Below, piece after piece: positions 24,772 to 38,900 of a stretch of 64,000 nt of DNA. The notes beneath the pieces were generated by a model that ran no database searches, had not been told where the DNA came from, and saw only the letters and a list, made by a program, of their open reading frames with translations. This stretch comes from Triangularia verruculosa (Eukaryota > Ascomycota > Sordariomycetes > Sordariales > Podosporaceae). Location: contig MU863896.1 in the NCBI GenBank assembly GCA_033296885.1, forward strand, positions 248,001-312,000, read 5' to 3'. A program made the translations under genes and the position numbers. How positions within the stretch are numbered: the stretch's first letter is position 1; every line of letters starts with the position of its first letter.

Positions 24772-27700
24772 TCAATCACGACCACCACCACCTGCACCCG
24801 CCGGCGTATCAGCAGCAGCAGCAGCAGCAGGCTTGTTCTTATCCCCCCCAGTTCCTTCACTCTTCTTGTCTTCCCCAGCTTTATCCTGCTTTCCACCCTC
24901 CCCAAGCTTCTTCTCCGCAACCTCAACAACCTTCCCCCCACTCCCAGCCGCAGTAGCAGTAGTATTTACCGGTCCCCCACTAGCCGGCGTCGTCCCGCCA
25001 GCCCCCAAATAAGCCTCCAGCTTCCTCTTCAGCACCTCCCCCCTCACCGGCTTGGCCAGGTAATCATTCATCCCCGCCGCCAAACACTTCTCCCTATCCC
25101 CCTGTATAGCACTCGCCGTCATCGCAATCACCAGCACCCTCCTCACGCTCTCCAGCTCGTCGTTCCTCAGCAGCTTCGTCGCCTCGTACCCGTCCAGCAC
25201 CGGCATCTGCACGTCCATCAGAATGATGTGATATGGCTTCCCCTCCTTTGCCTTCTCCCTCAACCCCTCAACTGCCTTGAGGCCGTTCTCGTACGTGTCG
25301 ACGTGGGGATACCCAAGGCGCTGCATATACTGCATGGCAATCTTGGCGTTGATGGCATTGTCCTCCGCGATGCAAATCCTCAGTTCCTTCTTGGGGATCT
25401 GCGTCAGATTTGGAGGCACCGGAGGTATTGGGGAGAGAAGAGGCTGTGAATTGGGATTGAAGGTGCTGCCGTCGGAGGAGTCTTTGGAAATTTGCTGCTG
25501 GTAGGCTGATTCAACAGGCAACAGGCCGTCGTCACCATTGGCGAGGGCTTGCTCGTCCCCCGCCACGACTTCTGGCTTGGCCTTCTCAAAGGTGACGGTG
25601 AACCAGGCAGTGGTGCCGACGTTCTCTTCGCTTTCGAGTTGAATCGTGCCTTCCATCATGGTCTCGATCAAGGACTTGCAGATGCTCAGCCCAAGACCGC
25701 TACCACCGTACTTTCTCGCTGTGCTGGCATCTGCTTGACTGAAGGGCTGGAAGAGGTTCTCGAGGTGCTGTTGGGAGATGCCAATGCCCGTATCCTTGAC
25801 CCAGAAGGTCAAAGTGGCCTTGTCGGGAGTCTCTTCGTCGATTCGGGCACCGATAGTGATCGAACCATCCTCGGTGAACTTCAAGCTGTTTCCTATCAGG
25901 TTGCCGAGTACTTGGTGCAGACGTATTGGGTCGCCGTAGATGAGCATAGACGGGAGGTTGATGTCCTGGACAATTCTGACATTCTTCTTGGATGTCTTCT
26001 CCCTGTTGCTGTAGGAGACGGCCCGAACCACCTCTCTGACCATCTCTTCTGGGTTGAAGGCAATGATGTAAAGCTTCATCTTGTCGGCTTCCATGCGTGA
26101 AAAATCGAGAATGTCGTTGATAACCGTCAGCAACAAATCTGCCGATACCCTGATGGAATCTGCCATCTCCATTTGCTCCTTGTTGAGGCCGCTGTCCCGG
26201 AGAAGCTCCGAGTTGCCAATGACACCATTCAGTGGTGTGCGCAACTCGTGAGAGACGTTTGCAAGGAATATTGACTTGGCTTTGGTGGCCTCCTCAGCGA
26301 GCTTGACGTTGCGAATAGCTTCCGCTTCGGCATTCTTGGCCTTGGTCTCCGCCTCGATCGCCGTGGCAAGAGCTCGCTTTTGCAGCTCGACCATGGAGAT
26401 GTTCTCAGCAGAGACTCGCTCCACCGACTTCATTGAGAGCGCGTTGGAGTAACTGATGCCGATCTGCCCAACAAGAAGCTCCAGGACGGTGACATTGCGG
26501 TCGGTGAATGATCCAGGGAGGGCCTCTAGGTATAGTACACCGAGCAGTGGCTTGCTATTCCCGTGACGAATAGGGACAGCAATGACAGCCTTGCTGTTGG
26601 GATTCTTTCGCAGCCATTGGTCGCTGACATTTCCCAGCCTCTCGTCGTTGACCAGATCCTGAAGGAAGACTTTCTCGCGCAGACGAGTGCAGTAGAGGAT
26701 GACGTTCTCGGGAACAAGATCGGTGCCGCTGAGCGGAATGCCCGGGATGTGAGCTGTAGCACCATTCTCTGGGTCACCGCTCGCAGCAACACACCAGTCG
26801 TCACTGCCCTCATCCTGTATGATAATAGCAGCAAACGTCGCGGAACCACTGCACGCCTGCAATATCACATAGCACATGGTCCGGAGAAGCTCATCGACCC
26901 TCAAGACGGATGAGATGGCCTGCGAAGACGTCAAAATGCCATGCAAATCGATCATATCAAGCGCAGGCAACCCGGCCCCGGCCTCTGACTGCATGGATCC
27001 TCTCCACGCCAGCATCCGCTCCCCCTTGAGCGCTGCCACCGCTGCCCTCGTAGACTGCTGGCTCTCCTCGGATTCAACACCTCGAAATTGAACTGACGAT
27101 GTATCACCAAAGAAGTCCGTCTGGATGCCGACGTCGCAATTTCGAAGGTTGGCCGATGGTCCGTGAAGCAGAATACTGTGCTCACTCTCAATGAGGTCTG
27201 CGATGCCGTTGGCTCCAAACTGGCGGTACAAACTGACGGCATCTCGAAGAGCTGACCTGGCCGACCGTCGTGCAGCATTCCTAATGAAGATGTTGGCCAT
27301 CAAGTAGTTTCCGAGTGCCTCCTCGAAGAAAAATCCATGCTCCGACGCGTGATCGAGCGCCTCCTCGTACTGCCGAATGGCTATCCCATGGTTGCCCAGC
27401 ATTTCCGAGACTTGAGCGTCGAGGAGTTTGGACCACGCAAGGAAGTTGACGTTCTTAACATCCTGCCAGTCCTTGATTTTCCGATTGATCTCCTGCACCT
27501 TTCGAACGGCCTCGTCGCACCGAATCTTGGGATCTCCCTTTGGCGGTGCACGAGGGTCTTGCTGTTCCCGGAGCACCGTCCCGGCCAAAGCCAAGCCGTA
27601 GAAGAACATGGCCAGCCTGGTGTTCCGAGCAGACCACAAGAGGCCGTGGCGTTCTACACAAGCCTTTCCAATTTCGATGGCTCGCTCGTAATGCCCGTAT

Positions 27701-30700
27701 AGAAACAAAGGCACAATCTCCATGGTCTCGTATATGAGCAGTGACCTACCGCCATTGTTTGTGTGTGATATCAGCCAGTTCTTGTAGGTAGCAGCGTCGT
27801 GTTGGTCATCATTCATGACCTCCAGGGGCCGAGAGACTCGCGTCTTTCCCTGCAGGGCGCGGCAGGCCTGGCGTATGCTTATCAGGATTGTGCCACCTTT
27901 GGTATCGAGATGCCAGCTGGGAATGTCGTCACAGGCAAACTGGCAGTATACTTCCAATTCAGCACAATCCTGGCTGGCAAAGAATTTGAGCTGAGCCAAC
28001 AGCCCGTAAGTCAGGATGACAGAAACCCTGTCACCTAGGGCAGCGGCCGACAAGACAGTAGCTTCAAGCTGTTCCACCGAGGCGCCGGTGAGATCATGAA
28101 TATGACCGATGAAGTTGGCGTAGATCATGTAGCCCCGAACCAACATGAATGGGTCCGATGACTTTTGCAAAAGGTCGAAGCAAATACTCGCCAAAGATGA
28201 GGCGAAGTCCACCATGTTGAAGCGAGAAAGCGCAATCATGGCCATGTACAAAAAGGCCATACCTGATTGTGGATACGGGCCCTTGCTGAAGTGAGTCTCT
28301 ACCATTAGCAGGGCAAGCTGGTAGAATACGACGCAATCGCTCCACCAGCCAGCACTTGTTGTCTCGGCCAGCACGGCTCCTAGGGATACCAGAGATCCTG
28401 GTGGAGGTTCGCTTGACGCTATTAGTGGATTCATGACGTCTTGACGACCCATAGCTTGGATCTTGACCGACAGTTTTTCAAATTGCTTGTCGCATGCCTC
28501 CATCGTCGGCCGCTCATCCACATTCATGCCAAACGCCCGTAAGCATTGCCGCAGCGAAGTCAACGCCTGGGCAGAATCTCCGCTCTGAGCAAAGATCCTT
28601 GACTGGAGCACCCAAGCAGGCGTCTTGTCCAGCGCAGACCTCGCATGATCAATCATGGTTTGTAAGAGCAGATTCGCCGAGCTTGGACGTCCCATGTACA
28701 GGTAGCACTCCGCCGCCCGACGATGCAGCTGGAGCGTCTCCTCGTAAGAAACGTCAGGCAAGTCGTCGTCCCACGGGTCCGGCTGGAGCAGAGCCAGAGC
28801 ATTGCTGTAATATTTTGCCGCGGTAGGTCGCGCTCCGCTCTCGACAGCCTCTCCTGCTCGCTCCATCAAAACCTTCCGGAAGGGTGCCCTTTCCGATATT
28901 CGCTTTTTGATAATCTCAATCGACTCACAGATATGAGACGCCGTATTCTCTGGATATTGGGGAAAATACTTGAGGAGCGTGCGAGCAATGACGAAATGCA
29001 TCTTTAACGAATTGCACTCTCGAAGAGCAGACGCGGCTTGGATGTATCTGTCATGGGCAAAGCGAAACTGGTCATCCCGATCTCCTGGAATGATGATGTA
29101 GGCCTGGATGGCGGCTTCGAGACCGGGAAAAATATCTTGCTTTCCATGCGGGAGGATAGCACACCCGTCGGCTCCCTCCGCATTGTCGTCGGTGTAGTAA
29201 AACTCGCCTTCCATCAGCTTTTCGATAAGATTGAGCGAGAACGTTTGGCCGATGAGGGCAGCCCAGGCTAGGATGGACCTCGACTCCTGCGGTAGCTCTC
29301 CCAAACGGCGGGTAATGAATGCAGTGTCAAGCACGTCATAATCTTGCTCTCCCCGGAAGTGTTCAAACAAGCGGTCCAAATCAAATTTCCAACGGCCCTC
29401 AGTATAGTCATACCAAATACACTTCTTCCGATGACCAGCGCTGAGCATTTCTCGCATATAGAACGGATTTCCTGCCGTTTTGGACTGAAGAACGAGCGCA
29501 AGTGAGACGACCTGGTCCTTTGGTAACGAGAGCGTTTTCGATACATATTCACGAATTTCTTCCTCGTTGAGTGGCTCAAGCATGATTTTCGTACTAATGG
29601 GACAGCCAGCCCGTGGGTGTTCCTCAGATTTGGGCGGGTTCGTGATGGTTTGCAACTTTTCAGGAGAGAGCTCGTCTGGACGGTAAGTGATGATGAGCAC
29701 CATTTGCAGTCTGGCACTAACAATCTGCGTGATGAGCTCCAGACTCTCGTCATCTGCATAATGGAGATCATCCAAACAGAGGCATATGAACTTGTGGTGC
29801 GTAAACAACCGCAAGACGTCGAGAAAAATATTGGCGAGGCGGTTTACCTTTGTGGTAGGACCCCCCCTGAGAAATTCTTGTGTGGTTTGGGCCGAAGAGG
29901 AAACTGAAGATGCTCCTGTATTCGCTGAAGTGCTGGAGAATTCCGGCGACGAGGGCCGCCTCCGTAGATTATTAGATTTTGGAGGCTGAGGACTCGATGA
30001 CGATCTTCCCAGAGGCAGATCCAGGCGTGGCAGCATATGCTCGGGAAGACCCAGCACTTTGTGCAGCATCGGCCACGCTGGCCGAACGGCTTGCTTCAAA
30101 GCTTGATGAAACGGGGTGTCCGTGTTTCTCTCTCCCCATACTTGCCGGAAGAGAGAAGAGAGAAGTTTGATCAAGGGCCCATAAGCTGTTCTCCTCGCGG
30201 TGTCGAATTTAGCTGTCGCGCAATAGCCCATCCTCCGAGTATCGACGAGAGCAGACTGAACAAGGCAAGTTTTTCCAAGGCCACCGGCACCCTCTACCAG
30301 GACGATCTCGCACTGGCCGTGTCTCCTATATTTTGCAGGACCAAGTTGCCGTGTAATGCTAGCAGTGGAAGAGTCGGTTCCATTTGTAATCACTGCAGAG
30401 CTACGCCATGAGGGTTCCGATGTGCTTGCTTCTGCGCTGGGAGCCGGCTCCTTACCGGAGACGCCGAGATGTCGATCCCACACGCGAGATGGCCTCCCAG
30501 GCCCGGAAGGACCGACATCTGTTGGAGCACCCACTGACTCGACGCCGAGAGCAGAGTGATAAAGGCTGGTCCTTCGGTCTTTGTTGGCCACCGAGCCCGC
30601 ATTTCGGTTTGTCCCTTCGGCGGAGCTGGCCCCATCACTAGAAAGATCGGCCCCATCAACCTCTGTGGACACATTCGACCCGTCAGAGTGACGGTGGTTG

Positions 30701-32094
30701 CCATTCAACGCCAAGGTGTGCCTCTTGGCCACCCTATCTATAACTTTGAGAAGCTCAGCTCGTTCGCGTTCCCGTCCGATCATGGATACCGGCAGCCTGA
30801 AGAAAGACGACACATCATTGGCGCCAATCGTCATGTCCTTTAAAGCTTGTAAATCCCCGGCACCAAGTAGTTTCTTAGCCAGAGTCAAGTCGTGTCGAAG
30901 ACCACTGGCGGAATAGTATCTTTCGTTGACATTCTTCGAAGTACATTTTTGGATGATGCGCCCGATGACTTCTGGGACGTCTATTCGAAAGGAAGAGATG
31001 TTGGGTATCCTCCGACTGAGCACGCCTTGTACAACGTCGAGAGGAGACTCCCCTTGAAAGACGGGATGCTGGGTCAAAAGAGTCCAGAAAAGAACGCCGA
31101 GCGAGTATATGTCTGTTCGGGTATCTGGCTCAGCCGGCATGCGTCCTGTTTGCTCCGGGCTGATGTACTGAAGCTTGTGCTTTGCGCCCAGCTCTCTTGA
31201 TAAAGCTGACCAGCCTGTACTAGTGAGGCCATGCTCAAACGACCTCAGTCCGGAACCAAGACATACCAGCTTCACCTTGCTGTTTTCGACATTGTAATGG
31301 AACGTGTCGCCACGTATCTCGCCGTGAACGGTCCCTTGACCGTGATGTATCATTTCCAAACTTTGCGCCGACCCAATGGCGAAATCTAAAAAGTGCTGGA
31401 GGCTGATGGGAGGGCCCAGCTTGCGCCTAGCATCGCGGGACGGCTCCCATACATCGCCATGCTTTCGGGCATGATAGAAGGCAGGACCGAAATCCAGAAC
31501 ATCCCAGAGGTAGTTGGCCCCAGGGTCTTCGTACACGGTGACAATGACTGTGCCCCTATCTCCTGGTAGGGCTGGTAGTCGTATTATATCCAGGGGTTTG
31601 ACTATACGTTCGCGTTCGGCACTTGTCTCGGCACTTGTCATCAGGTTTTTGAAAATATGAAACGTCCTCTCTTCTCGCAGGACATGATAGGAAATTCGAG
31701 CAACAACTGGCTCCTCCACCACTGGCACATCGGACGCTGTTGGTGGAATCGCTGGGGGCGAGGCGATAGACCTCTCGCTGCCGACCTCGCTTTGCTGTGA
31801 CGACGTCGATGAACGGTGGCCGCGGGACGACGGCCGGTGTGCGGGAGGGAGGGTAAAGTTGGAAGCACCCGGCTGGCTTGCTGGACTGCTGTAAGGTGCT
31901 GGTGATGCCGGGACAATTCCCCCACTCGAAAAAGGTGAAACAAATCTCGTCCCGTACACATGCCAGTTATCGTAGGTTGAATGAAATGGAGGCCGCGAGT
32001 CGTCCCAGGCGTAGCCAGGAATTTGGTGCAACCTCTCAAAGAGGCGTGCCGGGGACTCGAGCTGCTCGTCGAGCAGCCTCGCGGCGGTATCCAT
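24772..32094 (-). CDS. Group X-type hybrid sensor histidine kinase (protein kinase-like/AAA/GAF/HisKA/HATPase/REC)
   Basis: One uninterrupted frame of 2,440 aa, starting at the ATG at 32094. Order of domains (approximate residues): Ser/Thr kinase-like, 175-405, with the late motif YISPEQTGRM and TDIYSLGVLFW; AAA-type ATPase with Walker A GAGGLGKT (K608) and Walker B ICLCLDDLHYAD; a long TPR-like helical region, 1065-1690; GAF, 1715-1880; HisKA with phospho-acceptor H1949 in FLANVSHELRTPLNG; HATPase with NSLKFTEDG, DTGIGI and GGSGLGLSI; and REC, 2238-2360, with phospho-acceptor D2294 in ILMDVQMPVLDGYEA and K in YLAKPV. This matches Candida Chk1 and fission yeast Mak2/Mak3 (group X), sensors in the stress phosphorelay to Ypd1 and response regulators. 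No membrane segment is seen. The kinase-like part has HGEIRGD in place of HRD and lacks DFG, so it is probably catalytically dead. Histidine-kinase residues are intact. Confidence 0.93.
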   Translation of the reverse strand: MDTAARLLDEQLESPARLFERLHQIPGYAWDDSRPPFHSTYDNWHVYGTRFVSPFSSGGIVPASPAPYSSPASQPGASNFTLPPAHRPSSRGHRSSTSSQQSEVGSERSIASPPAIPPTASDVPVVEEPVVARISYHVLREERTFHIFKNLMTSAETSAERERIVKPLDIIRLPALPGDRGTVIVTVYEDPGANYLWDVLDFGPAFYHARKHGDVWEPSRDARRKLGPPISLQHFLDFAIGSAQSLEMIHHGQGTVHGEIRGDTFHYNVENSKVKLVCLGSGLRSFEHGLTSTGWSALSRELGAKHKLQYISPEQTGRMPAEPDTRTDIYSLGVLFWTLLTQHPVFQGESPLDVVQGVLSRRIPNISSFRIDVPEVIGRIIQKCTSKNVNERYYSASGLRHDLTLAKKLLGAGDLQALKDMTIGANDVSSFFRLPVSMIGRERERAELLKVIDRVAKRHTLALNGNHRHSDGSNVSTEVDGADLSSDGASSAEGTNRNAGSVANKDRRTSLYHSALGVESVGAPTDVGPSGPGRPSRVWDRHLGVSGKEPAPSAEASTSEPSWRSSAVITNGTDSSTASITRQLGPAKYRRHGQCEIVLVEGAGGLGKTCLVQSALVDTRRMGYCATAKFDTARRTAYGPLIKLLSSLFRQVWGERNTDTPFHQALKQAVRPAWPMLHKVLGLPEHMLPRLDLPLGRSSSSPQPPKSNNLRRRPSSPEFSSTSANTGASSVSSSAQTTQEFLRGGPTTKVNRLANIFLDVLRLFTHHKFICLCLDDLHYADDESLELITQIVSARLQMVLIITYRPDELSPEKLQTITNPPKSEEHPRAGCPISTKIMLEPLNEEEIREYVSKTLSLPKDQVVSLALVLQSKTAGNPFYMREMLSAGHRKKCIWYDYTEGRWKFDLDRLFEHFRGEQDYDVLDTAFITRRLGELPQESRSILAWAALIGQTFSLNLIEKLMEGEFYYTDDNAEGADGCAILPHGKQDIFPGLEAAIQAYIIIPGDRDDQFRFAHDRYIQAASALRECNSLKMHFVIARTLLKYFPQYPENTASHICESIEIIKKRISERAPFRKVLMERAGEAVESGARPTAAKYYSNALALLQPDPWDDDLPDVSYEETLQLHRRAAECYLYMGRPSSANLLLQTMIDHARSALDKTPAWVLQSRIFAQSGDSAQALTSLRQCLRAFGMNVDERPTMEACDKQFEKLSVKIQAMGRQDVMNPLIASSEPPPGSLVSLGAVLAETTSAGWWSDCVVFYQLALLMVETHFSKGPYPQSGMAFLYMAMIALSRFNMVDFASSLASICFDLLQKSSDPFMLVRGYMIYANFIGHIHDLTGASVEQLEATVLSAAALGDRVSVILTYGLLAQLKFFASQDCAELEVYCQFACDDIPSWHLDTKGGTILISIRQACRALQGKTRVSRPLEVMNDDQHDAATYKNWLISHTNNGGRSLLIYETMEIVPLFLYGHYERAIEIGKACVERHGLLWSARNTRLAMFFYGLALAGTVLREQQDPRAPPKGDPKIRCDEAVRKVQEINRKIKDWQDVKNVNFLAWSKLLDAQVSEMLGNHGIAIRQYEEALDHASEHGFFFEEALGNYLMANIFIRNAARRSARSALRDAVSLYRQFGANGIADLIESEHSILLHGPSANLRNCDVGIQTDFFGDTSSVQFRGVESEESQQSTRAAVAALKGERMLAWRGSMQSEAGAGLPALDMIDLHGILTSSQAISSVLRVDELLRTMCYVILQACSGSATFAAIIIQDEGSDDWCVAASGDPENGATAHIPGIPLSGTDLVPENVILYCTRLREKVFLQDLVNDERLGNVSDQWLRKNPNSKAVIAVPIRHGNSKPLLGVLYLEALPGSFTDRNVTVLELLVGQIGISYSNALSMKSVERVSAENISMVELQKRALATAIEAETKAKNAEAEAIRNVKLAEEATKAKSIFLANVSHELRTPLNGVIGNSELLRDSGLNKEQMEMADSIRVSADLLLTVINDILDFSRMEADKMKLYIIAFNPEEMVREVVRAVSYSNREKTSKKNVRIVQDINLPSMLIYGDPIRLHQVLGNLIGNSLKFTEDGSITIGARIDEETPDKATLTFWVKDTGIGISQQHLENLFQPFSQADASTARKYGGSGLGLSICKSLIETMMEGTIQLESEENVGTTAWFTVTFEKAKPEVVAGDEQALANGDDGLLPVESAYQQQISKDSSDGSTFNPNSQPLLSPIPPVPPNLTQIPKKELRICIAEDNAINAKIAMQYMQRLGYPHVDTYENGLKAVEGLREKAKEGKPYHIILMDVQMPVLDGYEATKLLRNDELESVRRVLVIAMTASAIQGDREKCLAAGMNDYLAKPVRGEVLKRKLEAYLGAGGTTPASGGPVNTTATAAGSGGKVVEVAEKKLGEGGKQDKAGEDKKSEGTGGDKNKPAAAAAADTPAGAGGGGRD

Positions 32095-34088
32095 CACGCG
32101 GAAACTCAGACAAAGCCCCGTGGACTCAAGGATCACAGGCTCGTCGGGTAGGGGCTGTCGCGAAGGTCGTCATGTTCTGTTCAACTCATGGCCCTAGGAG
32201 TTGTCGATGTTGGTGAGGGGGAACGGAAGTCGGCAAGCGGGGGCGAACGAACAGCAAGCACAAAGCGGGTCCTTGGAGTCGAGTCCACGAAACACGTCCC
32301 AAAAGTTTTTTCTTTCGGTGTTGAAGCAAAATATATCTCGAGTTCTTGTTCTGCGCACTATCGAGCGGCCGGCGCCAGAAAAATGTGGCTTGGGTGGTGG
32401 GCAGGTGCCGGTAAAAGCGCGGGGGGGTGGTCAGATGTCGTGATGTTGTGGCGGGAGTTTAGGCGGCCAAAGGTTTTGCCAGCACGGTGAACGGCGAGTG
32501 GTGACTTGGTGGGCGACTACGCCAGATGGGGATGACCACTGATGGTACTCGTCGAAAGAGGGAAGAAAAAAAGAATGACCGGCTGAGCCTCGAGTACCTA
32601 AGTGGGAGTTAATTAGCGTGGTTCACCGGTCTGGTCTGGTGGTGCAGGATAGTCAAGTACAATTATGTAAGGTCTCAGGTCAGGTTCTCAGGTTGGGGAG
32701 AGCAGCACACTGGGGCCAGCTGCAGCAATGGACAAGACGGAACGGTCAGGAGGAAAGCCGCCAAGTAAACCCCAACCCAGTCCAAGAAAGAAGAGAACGG
32801 CACCCCGGGCCCGGACAGTGGCGGCAGGGCGGGTCCAAACTTGGAACAGAAAAAAGTTGGCCGAACTGCAGGCGCACAACCACACACAGTCAAGTATGTT
32901 CAAGTCACCAGTGAATTTGTTGTGGACGGGGGAGAATGTGGGATGGTGAATCGAGGGCCGGCGCTGGGATGGGATGGGACAATACCAGGAAACCGTAATT
33001 AGAGACGAGGTGGGTAAGCAGTGGTCGGATTTCCAAGTTTTCCCATTTCCCATCACTTGCCCCTCTTTTTGGGCTTGCCCTGTGCTTCTCGAATCGCAGA
33101 AACAAATCACGGTTCCGGAAACAGGCGAGTGGACTTTTACCTTGGCCCGGCATGCCCTGCACCCAAGGGCTAGGGGGAAGAATGCCATTTATCGTGTGAT
33201 CTTCGAGGTACCTACACTAGTCTGCATGCAATACATACACCATCCTGTCTACTGATTCCCCCATCCGGGGCCATCGCCATAATCCTCATTCCTCAGGGCT
33301 GTGACCCGGGGACGACGAGGTGTCGTTGGGTCCAAAGCGTCTTTTCTGACAGGTGCAGCGCCCTTGACGTCACTCCCATATGCCTAGCCGACAATGCACG
33401 CCAACCACCCCTGGTTGATGATCCGGGCCGCCCTCTTGTCTTCCAGTGTGCATCAAGCTCAACGCCCGCGTCTCGGCTGCCAGCCTTTCACTTGGGCGGG
33501 GAACCACTGAAGATTTCCGCCTTTCTTTTTTTGTATGTTTTGATGCAGGTAGGCAGCTACACATACATGTCTTGATCTCGACTTTTGCATCATGTCCAAA
33601 CACAAAATATTAGACGCCATAGCGAGGTGCATAGAGGTGCTACTGCTGCGCGCCCAAGAGCTGCTAGTTCTCACCCAATATGCAGTGTACCGATACCAAG
33701 AGCCAACGATAAACTGTCCTTTGCACAGATACACCGGATGCCATATGCCTTGGCATCGTTGGACCCCTACATTTAGGGAGAACAACAAAGATAAGGTGAC
33801 AAAACTTTGCTATGTCCACACGGGCCAGGCGTGTATTAGGTCTATCTTTTGACTCTATAACGTGTAGCTGGCAAGAAATTTCCTCAATGCCATGCTCATT
33901 CCGTGACTCAAAATCGTTTTTATTCGTTCCCGCATACTTGTAACCCCAAGTAGATGCCCCAACCCAACACCAACTGCCCAAATCTCGCTGGATATTCACG
34001 CGAAACTCCCGCTCCCATTCCCATATATGCTTTGTATTACCAAGGTAGACGGCCATCCTTTATCGCCGACATGTATTTCTAACACCTC
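32095..34088. other. Intergenic stretch: histidine kinase promoter and 3' flank of the mutase gene
   Basis: About 2 kb with no supported gene. The left part is the presumed promoter and leader of the histidine kinase gene, and the right end is the 3' flank of the UDP-galactopyranose mutase gene. Overlapping short frames on both strands have no domain. Confidence 0.55.
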
Positions 34089-35959
<1,871 letters not shown>

Positions 35960-38900
35960 TGTGGAGAAAGTCAATGTAGGAAGCTTGGGCAAAGCAGAAA
36001 GAGCACTGGAAGGAGAGTCGCAAGAGTTGGCTGGTGAAACAACGAGCGAGCGGCAGGTTGTTTATTATCTTCGAAGCGGCAGTGAAGACGAAGACAATGC
36101 GGTCAGGTCAGGAGATTGGGAAGCTTCTCAGTGGGGGGGGGTTTATGGATGGACAGAGCAGGAACAGGGCAGCAACACAGATTACCCCCCCTCGCCCCTC
36201 TTCTGGGAGATGAACCAGGGTCTTGGATGGAAGGCGGTGACTGCACGTGTGTCGTGGTGCTGCTGCTTGGACACTTTGGACTGGTTGCTAGGCCAGACCG
36301 CGACTTCCAGTTCCAGAAAAAAAGGGGGTCCTTGGTGATGGAGGGGCTAAAAATGACCAATCCGCCAATGGAGAGATGCCCTCATGGAGATGTGGTGGGG
36401 CCCGCCAATTGGGCTATCTTTAAAGAACCCCTGCCGTGCCATCCCGCATCTCGCATCTGAGGTACGTACCCGATTCCAAGTTGAGAATTGATGATACAAA
36501 TCCAGCCGTGCGTCCACGGGCAGAGTCTTGCTTGTCTACGAAGTACCTGTGTGTGTGCCTGCCGCATGCATATCGTTGCATACATGGGGCCCGGTACTTT
36601 CTCTCCTGTTCCTGGACAATTGTTTACCAGAAAAATAAGATGACTGCAACACAGAGATGAACAGGCGGTTATCGCAGACTCGCATCCGAACCACCCACAC
36701 CAACGCCCATTCTGCACCACCCCAGGACATTAAAATGAGGAGATGCGAATCGAGCCGGCCTGGTGGAGAAGTCTCTCGTGGCAAACAGCTCACGGCAACC
36801 AGGGAAGGCCCGGTTTCGAGTTGACAAGCTTTATGGAACACCCCGTACTTCAGACACTCTCTCGCCCAGTCAGCCTCAGTAGCACGCCTTCTTCAAATCC
36901 TCCAAAAAATTCCCCAGTGTCATGATGAGGCACACGAGTCACAGATGCATACATGTATGTACGATCCCGAGAGGCAAAAGAGCTTGTGCTGCATGTGTAT
37001 GACCTCTTCTTCTGGCTGCGTTAGATTTGGCTGGAAGCGGCACATGAACTCCAACCTGCGCCTGTTTCGACGTTTCAACTCCATGGGGCTGTCGACTATG
37101 ATCAGCACGCCCGCATGCTGATTGTTGATTCAACGGCTTCGACGGGCCTCGACATGAATGCAAATCTTTTGACCGCAACAAAACAGCCGACAGAAAGAAA
37201 CAAACAGCAGAACCATGTCCTGGCACTTGGTTGCAGACCTAGTTGCACGGCCTCGCCAAGTGCGGATTACAACAGCAAGAGAGCTTTGCCAAGGGTACAC
37301 CGCACATATCAGGCCAGTGAGGTACACAATCAGCTTGTTCGTAGGCTTTCGGCGAAGGGTTCCCAGTTTTTGTACCCGTTGACTTGTTTCAAGACAGCTT
37401 GCCTCGACAGCGTATCGAGGCATCTTCTTAATACCATCCATGCTGGTATGGCCGACAGCTCCTTGTGTATGATTCAGACATCCGACGAGCCACACGTCCG
37501 ACGGCTTTCTTCCGGCTCTGTTCGTCACGGCGCCGGCAAGCTGCAGCCGGTTTACTGTTTTTGTACAGCAAGCTGCAGCAAATCGCCATGTATTAACATG
37601 CAGAAGACTCGGCTTCGACAACAAACACATCGCCAATGGCTAAACCTAAAACATGAGGATTCTTTGGACCCCGCCGGAGAAAGCCGTTCTTCTATTGTTG
37701 GACACAGACCCTTCGCAGGGGACACAGATGGCCACTGCCACAGGCCGTTTCGTTGCTCGTCCCGCAGATGTCAAGTCTCAAAAAAAAAAAAAAAAAAAAA
37801 GGGTGGTCGGGGAAACATGATCCAGTGCGATGGAACGGACTGAACTTTGCTTGTTCTGCATATCGCTACGGAGACACTAGCGCTGCAGATTCGTAAGGAC
37901 GCCTCCTGATCATCGACTCTCCGCCTGTTTGAGGCTGCTGGGTCATAAACCGGAACAGAATATGAGATGAGAAGACTCAACAGCCATTGGTTTGGCTTCT
38001 GGTAGAGAGCAACATGTGGCACACGGATGGGTGCTGATTTGACACACGGAATAACGAATGGCGGCATGTCGATCCAAAAGACTTCGTAGTCTACACTGTA
38101 CGGTGGGAAGTCCTCTATACCCCTGACCGGGCTGGTGAAATATTTGGTACCTACCTGGTTTTTAGTTTTCGGTTCTTCCAAGGATATCGACGTGATCGGC
38201 CATCAGCCACACACCTGTAACTGATATTTAATCTGCTTCCAAGTGTGTATTGTCCATCTATTTTCTCGCGTAGATCTATGGCGACTGTGATGTCGTCAAC
38301 TTCATCTCCTGGGCCCCTGCTCAGATTCATGCCCATGCAGTGATGGCAGGTCTTGGAAGCACACAAAACTGCCTTTTGTAGCTTAGTGGCCGATGTGTTT
38401 AAGCGTTTTCTTCCCGTTGACTAGCCTGGAGGACCGTGGTGATGTGGTCGAAGCGGGCCGTATCAATGCACGACCGTGACGAAAGAGTACCTTGGGTCTA
38501 AACTTGACCGCACATGTGCCATCCGTGGTGCCTCTAGAAGGATTTTGCAGTGTTTCTCTGAAAAAGGTTTGCGGCAGATAGAGAATTCCACGGCATGACG
38601 GTTGGTTCTGTGAATTGACTGTCCTGGCGTTGTCGCGATGGCAGAGGCTCGAGTCCACTCTTTTGATGGTGGCAGCTCGTTACGTACTGTAGCCGTAATC
38701 CGTAATCTGTTCGCAGCCAGGGCCAATTTCCCAGATAAAGCTGCGATTGGCCACTCTTGACAGAACGCAACCCATCCCAGCACCGCCGAGTCTCCACCAG
38801 CGACACACCTTGTCGCTTTTACCCACGACCCGCGTTCCCCTTTCGAGACGCTCCCTTCGCCCCCATCCCGTGCTGTCACAGGCGTCCCCCCTAAAAAAAA

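Noticed and set aside
37115..37843. 242-codon plus-strand frame between the mutase and transporter genes
   Set aside because: No domain, overlaps a 168-codon frame on the other strand, and ends in a Lys run made by the A21 homopolymer.
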